Shown piece after piece: positions 58,834-64,000 of a DNA stretch of 64,000 nucleotides (positions are counted from its first letter, which is position 1; every line of letters starts with the position of its first letter). A program made the position numbers and the translations under genes. The notes beneath the pieces were generated by a model. The model ran no database searches, was not told the DNA's origin, and was given only the letters and a program-made list of their open reading frames with translations. The DNA comes from Larix kaempferi (lineage: Eukaryota; Streptophyta; Pinopsida; Pinales; Pinaceae), in assembly GCA_027924585.1 (NCBI GenBank), contig BSBM01000179.1:15544501-15608500 (forward strand), written 5' to 3'.

Positions 58834-59097
58834 CCTCGCGGATTTTTGCCCAACAGTCGCGCGGCTCATCGCGACTGCGTGGCTCTTTTCCGTGCGGGTC
58901 ACCGCGCCTTCGCGACCAACTTGCGTGCTGCACATCGCGGCTTCGCGCCCATTTTCTGCGCTGCACATCGCGACTGTGTGCCAAAATCCCGCGTTGCACA
59001 TCGCGGCTTCGCGGCCAAAAACCACGTTGCTCATCATGACTGTGTGACAGAAACCCGCGGGGTCCATCGCGGTTGTTCTGCCAAAACCCGTGATGCA
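58834..59097. repeat. Eight-copy 33-bp repeat array in the Gypsy-R leader
   Basis: The anchor CATCGCG (or a one-base variant) begins at 58834, 58867, 58900, 58933, 58966, 58999, 59032 and 59065, exactly 33 bp apart each time. The unit is of the form CATCGCGGCTTCGCGGCCAA plus 13 bases. It is GC-rich, rich in CG and partly self-complementary. As 33 is eleven codons, frames stay open on both strands; those ORFs are not taken as genes. Confidence 0.93.
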
Positions 59098-59100
59098 AGT

Positions 59101-60110
59101 TTTTTTCAATTCGGCCAATCCGTTAAAGAATTAATTTTTTGCTGTATTTTCTGCCCATTTAACACATTATACAATATTAAAATTCCCGCATTTTTTACAG
59201 CCATAGAAATCTTTTACTATTTCGAATGCTCCTTAAAAAAATCTTTTTAAAAATTTTTAGAAATTTAAAGAAGGATTTATTTGCATTTTATCTAGATAAA
59301 AGTTTTACTGTTTACTTCCTTAATATTTTGCCCATAGCGAATTTTAAAAGAAATCCATTCATTTCTTGAAGAATTCATATTATTTGCTTTCTTATTTCAA
59401 AGATCCTTTGTTTTTTGAATAGTTTTTGCAAAGCATTTAATTTCAATTTAAACTACCACATGTGCACCCACTCAAACACATAATTTAAACTAAGCCTTAA
59501 AATTTACCCTAACTTTAACCAACTTTTAATCCCACTTGGGGAGCACTTAAAAGAACTTTGTAGCTAGGTAGAATTGAGGGGATAGGTGTTCCAATAACAC
59601 CCCTCAGTTATTACATTTGAGACATAGCTGTTGTCCAGTAGGGAACCAAAATCTCCTAGTATTTTTTGGCACGGTCACAACCAGTTTATCAGAGGGCCTC
59701 TCCCCTAGGAGGGTTGAAGTCGCGAGGATGGTTCCAGAAGCCTGAGTGGAATACCGAAATCCATTCAGTAACCGAAGGCTACCATTCGCAGTTCTCAGGA
59801 TATCCTTGTATGGGGGTATTGCGGTAAAAGGACCAAACGGTAGATTTACCTTTTCTGAACGTGTCATGAACGGAGTATCCTAGTTGCCATTCTTTAGGAT
59901 TGATTACCCGGTGTCCCTCCCGGTAGGGGGATATCTAGCCGTTGTTTCAACACTCAATATTGTCTGACTTGGATTTCATCACCTTGCAGAGAATATCGTT
60001 TGTTGACTCACAATACTTCTAGTTAGGTGTTTGCATGATACAATCCACCTTTGGTCTAGTAGCACCTCTTTTTTCTAGAAGCTGTTTGACTGTTGGTACT
60101 CTGACCATTT
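59101..60110 (+). other. Remainder of the Gypsy-R leader
   Basis: 59101-59500 is AT-rich. 59520-60010 is GC-richer with short inverted repeats (CCTCTCCCCTAGGAGG near 59698, CCCGGTGTCCCTCCCGG near 59909). No ORF with recognisable content. The block may be a structured packaging or translation-control leader, an inference. Confidence 0.5.
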
Positions 60111-62729
60111 TTGTTGCATCCCTCCACTTATTATAGCACAGCTGCTATAATAAGTGCCTTTTTGAGGTTGATTTTTTTTTTCCTGAGAGCCTTTATCTTC
60201 ACTCCCATTTTTGCACCCTTGGTTGCAAAAGGGTTTCGAGTTTTTTATACATTACCATCTTATACTAAAGATTTTTACACAAAAAACATTGTTCTCACCA
60301 TTGAGAATTTTAGACGATCTCGTCGTCTTCAGGGCGAACCCCCAGAGTTCAGTCTACTTGGCTCTCCACGTCACCGACGTCGAGCCTCATCCCTTGACTC
60401 GACACGTCAACGGCCAAACATACAGTCATCCGATTCTGACACGCCTCACTTCACATCTGATTTTGAGGCAGAATCCGAAAAACCTACTGCGTTATTCCCA
60501 ACCAACCTTATGGCTGGAACACAATTCGACCCACTTTTTACCAGTACCATAGGAGATACATCCACAAACTCTTCTACTGTAGTGCCATCCATGGAAACAA
60601 CCACCCCCCTAGGTATGCCTAATATGGGGGACACTCCACCTTTAGGAATGCCCAACACAGGACTACCTCCTATCATGGGTATCCCAAACATAGGGGTCAC
60701 ACCCCCTCTCATTACCACAACCCAGGTCCCAGGAATCCCCACTACTATTCCTTATCCCGGTGTAACCCATGTTGCACTTGGAAACGCTGGTCCATACCAA
60801 ACCACAGCAGTTGGAGGACACATACCTTCAATACCTAGCATACCCTTAGGGGCTACTGGACCACTACATCATCACACCATGACTAGTCATGTCCTAGTCA
60901 CTACACCACATCCATCTGCTAGCTTACCTTACATGGCGAGTCTGAACTTACCAGACTTAGCCAGGCTAACCAACGATCCTATCAAACATGACCCTGCATG
61001 GCCTCACATGCCCACCAAACTCCCCTCCGACATCCCTAAGTTTGAGGGCAAGGCAGGTGAGGACCCGCAGAACCATATTATGTCCTTCCATCTATGGTGT
61101 TCCTCCAACTCCATAGTGGACGACTCTGTCCGCCTCCGTCTATTATAGCGCACCTTCACTGGCTCTACAGCTAAGTGGTATATCGAGCAGCCCCATGGGA
61201 CACATGCCACCTTTACCTCCCTTGCCTCGACCTTCCTATAGTTCTTGCAGTTACCTGTCCGCTATGATGCGGGAGTCGAGATCATACTGTCTTGCAGACA
61301 GAACACGGCCACCCACATCACTGACCACATTCATGAGTGGCGTCGACGCTGAAGCCTCTGCAAAATCAAGTTAGACGACCGTATATTCTTAGATTGGTTT
61401 CTAAAATCCCTCCTCCCTCTCATTGCCAAGGATGTGGCATCCGAACGACCCCAGTCTGAAGAAGAGGCCATCCTCAAAGCCCAACAATTTGACCTCATTT
61501 ATGCCCAGTCGGGTTATCTGTATACCATTATACTGGACGCCCCTTGGGGTGATTCATCCCAACACGATGCGCCGGGGGAATCCCATGCCGCAGATGGCAT
61601 CATTGGTCATATTGCCCCGCATCCCCAACCCTTTTCCATTGCACGTCCTAGCCATGGCCCCGACCTTTCGCGGGCTACATCTCAATCTGGAGCAACCAGT
61701 TCATATGCTCACATGGCACATCACCACCATATCCACGGACCCTCATGTCCACCTCAGTGCTTTGGTCATGCACCACCCGCGTACGCCCCCCCAGTCGCAC
61801 CTCAACTAGTTTATTACACACAGCAAGCTGCAATAGCTAACCCAACACCTCCAATAGCTCAGGGTTACCAACAACCCCAACAGGTAACTGGACCACCTCC
61901 ATCCCCACCAGCTTACTATCCACCGCAACCTGCTCCCACACCTGCGGCAAACCAAAATCCTCCCGCTGCTCAAGGGCAAGTGTACACACAACACAATCAG
62001 CCCCAACATCAAAACAAACAACGCAACTAGGGTGGACAACAAAACCGTGGAAGAGGACGTAACCGCAGCAACAACCAACAACAACATCAAGGACCTCCAC
62101 CTCCCAATCCTCCGCATAATAACAATGTTGCTCCTCCCAACCAAAATACAGATCGTCATCCCAGGCAGCCCAAAAACAATAACCTCAGAACAAACCATCC
62201 TTGTTCTATTTGCGGGGTCTATGGCCATTACACACATGCTTGCCCACATTTGGAGTGAGCTCGGCAACTCTGGACTGACGATGCCCATCGTGAAGGGCAA
62301 GCGGCTCCTCAGGCGCCACCCAACCCTCCACCACCTCAACATCAACATTTGGTGCTGCAAAACCCCTTTCCAACCCAAGGCGTAGTGAACACTCAGCCGT
62401 TAGCTCCCCCTCAGGGCAACGCGCCACCACAACAAATCACTTATGCCACTCCTGATCAACCCATGTTCGATTCAGATACCCACCACTTCTTAATGATGTC
62501 ATCCGGAGATGCCAACCTCCAAACCCACCGGAACCAATATGGCTCCACCTCTGAAGCCCCTCCCATCGACAAGAACATTAACGTTCATCCCACGGATCAG
62601 ACGTTACGTATACCTCCGGCTCCACTCGATGGCGCTTCTAAAGCACCTCGCTTCCCACTTCGTCGCATCAACAATAATCCCAATGCTCGTGCTGCATTGA
62701 ATTACAGCATTGTAGATGACTTAGCCTAG
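60111..62729 (+). pseudogene. Gypsy-R gag
   Basis: One frame from about 60111 to the TAG at 62727. After a basic segment (FRRSRRLQGEPPEFSLLG) comes a Pro/Gly/Met repeat region with GMPNMGDTPPL, GMPNTGLPPIM and GIPNIGVTPPL units (60610-60710). Then the gag domain follows (KLPSDIPKFEGKAGEDPQNH, STAKWYIEQP, VRYDAGVEI, 61010-61440), then a Pro/Gln/His-rich tail and a CCHC knuckle CSICGVYGHYTHAC at 62202-62243. In-frame stops lie at 61146, about 61239 and 61350, 62028, about 62256 and 62727; there are no frameshifts. The start codon is uncertain; the first ATG region is hydrophobic and may be leader. Confidence 0.85.
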
Positions 62730-64000
62730 TCTCCCGCATCCATGTCTGCTTTAGAAGTCTTAAAAAACTGTCCTTCACAGCGCAAGACTTTGCTCTCTAC
62801 CATTGGCGCTATTGACCCCAATGATTCACAACTGATGGCATTCGATTCAGACCAGTCCGAACCACGCTTGCCTTCCACTTTAGTATTCCAAGTTTCCATT
62901 TCCGTTCAGAATCTTGTCATCCATCGGTGCATTATCGATGAAGGTGCCTCTACATGCGTTATGTCTTCATTCATTTGGCAGAAGTTGGGATCCCCTACTC
63001 TCCAGCAGTCCACCACTGCATTGCAAGCCTACGACGACCGTTCGGCTCAACCCCAAGGTCTCTTAGCTAATGTCCCCGTCCAGCTGGCTGGTAAAACTGT
63101 GCTCATTGACATAGAGGTCATCAATGCCCAACTTGACTATAACCTCTTACTTGGACGCAGCTACATGTATGCCATGCGGGCTATTGCCTCATCCGTTTTT
63201 CGTACCATGATGTTCCCTCATGACGGACGTGTGGTCAAGGTCGACCAACTCACCTATTACGATCCCAAGGCCCCCGTTGCACCTGAAAATGTTCTCCCTA
63301 TGGTTGAACAACCTGTTTGTGGTGAAACTACTTCGTTTGTTTCCTCCGTGGGACCCGGACTTTACTCCGACGCGCCGATGACTTCTACATTCCAATCTAT
63401 TCCACCACTGTCACCGGAGATCCACGTCGCTGACCTCTGTACTCTTTCACACAATACACAAACACCCGACAATCAACCATCCTTGTTACCTAAACCACCA
63501 TTGGTCCCTAGTCACATTGGTGTTACACCCATCCACATAATCCCCTTTCTATTTCCTCCCTCAGGCATAGTAAGCGCTCCGGTTATGGCTACCCTTAGTC
63601 TCCCCGGGTTAACATTGGGATTACCCGTATGGTATATTTCACCTCCTGTTCCCCCGCCGACACCAAATGTCATCCTGCAACCGGTGCAACCCATTGTCAC
63701 TTCTACTCAACCCCCTCCCGGTATCACTACCCCTTCGTCATCTGTGAATCCCCCTCCTCTCATCAGGCCCACTGGGGGCAGAGGCCCACAACCATACACT
63801 GCGGTACCCCCACCCAAAGCAATTAAACCTCCCCCCGTGTTCCGTACTCCTCCTAAATGCTCGTTGTGTGATGAGTTAGGCCATCCAACTCATCAATGTC
63901 CACAGTTACCTGCATTACAGGAACACATGCAAATGCTTGACGATGACCCCAACATCCCGGTTGTCAAAATCGACTCAAACCCCAAGACTTGTGACAAATC
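62730..64000 (+). CDS. Gypsy-R protease region with a second CCHC knuckle, open to window end
   Basis: Open for about 420 codons in the gag frame, running off the window with no stop. Aspartic protease: RCIIDEGASTCVMSSFIW (Asp codon 62937-62939; Glu replaces the Ser/Thr of DSGA/DTGA), then DYNLLLGRSYMYAM, the usual end of the domain. After it come about 200 residues rich in Pro, Ser and Thr and then CSLCDELGHPTHQC at 63858-63899, a complete CX2CX4HX4C knuckle. A knuckle after protease is unusual for gypsy elements. RT should follow beyond 64000. It is conceptually continuous with gag through the TAG at 62727. Confidence 0.82.

Larger units (their letters stand above)
57893..64000 (+). mobile_element. 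Gypsy-R, plus-strand Ty3/gypsy, 5' part to window end
   Basis: 5' LTR 57893-58620, PBS 58626-58639, a 1.5-kb leader with a 33-bp repeat array, gag from about 60111, and a frame with protease that is open to the last base of the window. RT, integrase and 3' LTR lie outside. It is the same family as the solo LTR at 34647. It inserted into exon 2 of the unknown gene; the predicted target duplication is GTGAT (57888-57892). Confidence 0.92.

Noticed and set aside
58748-59250. ORFs on both strands with SRDVQRG or CTSRLRAH-type repeats
   Set aside because: The 33-bp repeat keeps every frame open. No start context, neighbour or known motif singles out one of them.
61806-62430. Minus-strand ORFs, up to 190 codons
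   Set aside because: Antisense to the Pro/Gln-rich gag of Gypsy-R. The sense frame has gag, knuckle and protease motifs.

Overview
The window is a gene-poor, AT-rich stretch of a large plant nuclear genome built almost entirely from nested and decayed LTR retrotransposons. A seed plant is certain from the Copia and Ty3/gypsy families and from the broken plant genes (Dicer-like, receptor-like kinase). A gymnosperm is my inference, from the old nested elements and from a Tat-like element whose extra RNase H lies before the reverse transcriptase. I see no intact host gene, tRNA, rRNA or CRISPR array.

Layout. 1-2963: 3' part of a plus-strand Copia (Copia-A) with its 3' LTR, abutting a minus-strand Copia (Copia-B, 2964-5982) inside its RT. 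5983-20929: a 15-kb minus-strand Tat-like gypsy (Gypsy-T) with two ~2-kb LTRs, gag-PR-aRNH-RT-RNH-INT, then a long extra ORF whose 3' end lies in the U3 of the LTR. 20930-23461: leader, PBS and 5' LTR of a minus-strand Copia (Copia-C). 23462-24840: nothing recognised. 24840-28890: decayed plus-strand gypsy (Gypsy-P) with a second gag-like module after its protease. 28900-30649: Dicer-like pseudogene (RNase IIIb and dsRBD exons). 31132 on: a PBS and LTR edge of another Copia. 32927-33204: receptor-like kinase fragment. 34225-35450: LINE RNase H remnant split by a solo gypsy LTR with a perfect 5-bp target duplication.

36221-51848: a plus-strand Copia (Copia-E) with 500-bp LTRs and a perfect CTCTT target duplication. 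It is stretched to 15.6 kb by an inner minus-strand Copia array (Copia-F, 41103-51215) of the form LTR-internal-LTR-internal. Both internal regions carry the same coding deletions. 51854-54000: AT-rich, simple repeats only. 54004-54187: nine near-23-bp-spaced copies of the palindrome CTCGATCGAG, then a TATA box, a 105-bp duplication carrying duplicated splice sites, and a two-exon gene of unknown function (54677-57892). The second exon is cut by the 5' LTR of a plus-strand gypsy (Gypsy-R, 57893 to the window end). Gypsy-R has a 33-bp repeat array in its leader and an open frame with a protease flanked by two CCHC knuckles.

The elements do not work together as an operon; each once made its own transcript. 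Nearly all frames carry nonsense codons, mostly TAG, often where CAG (Gln) or TGG (Trp) is expected, which suits decay of methylated cytosines. The points most worth following are the U3-coding ORF of Gypsy-T, the palindrome array with the duplicated splice-site unit before the unknown gene, the shared-defect Copia-F array, and the extra gag-like or zinc-knuckle modules after the protease in two gypsy elements. All identities and alignments here were judged by eye.
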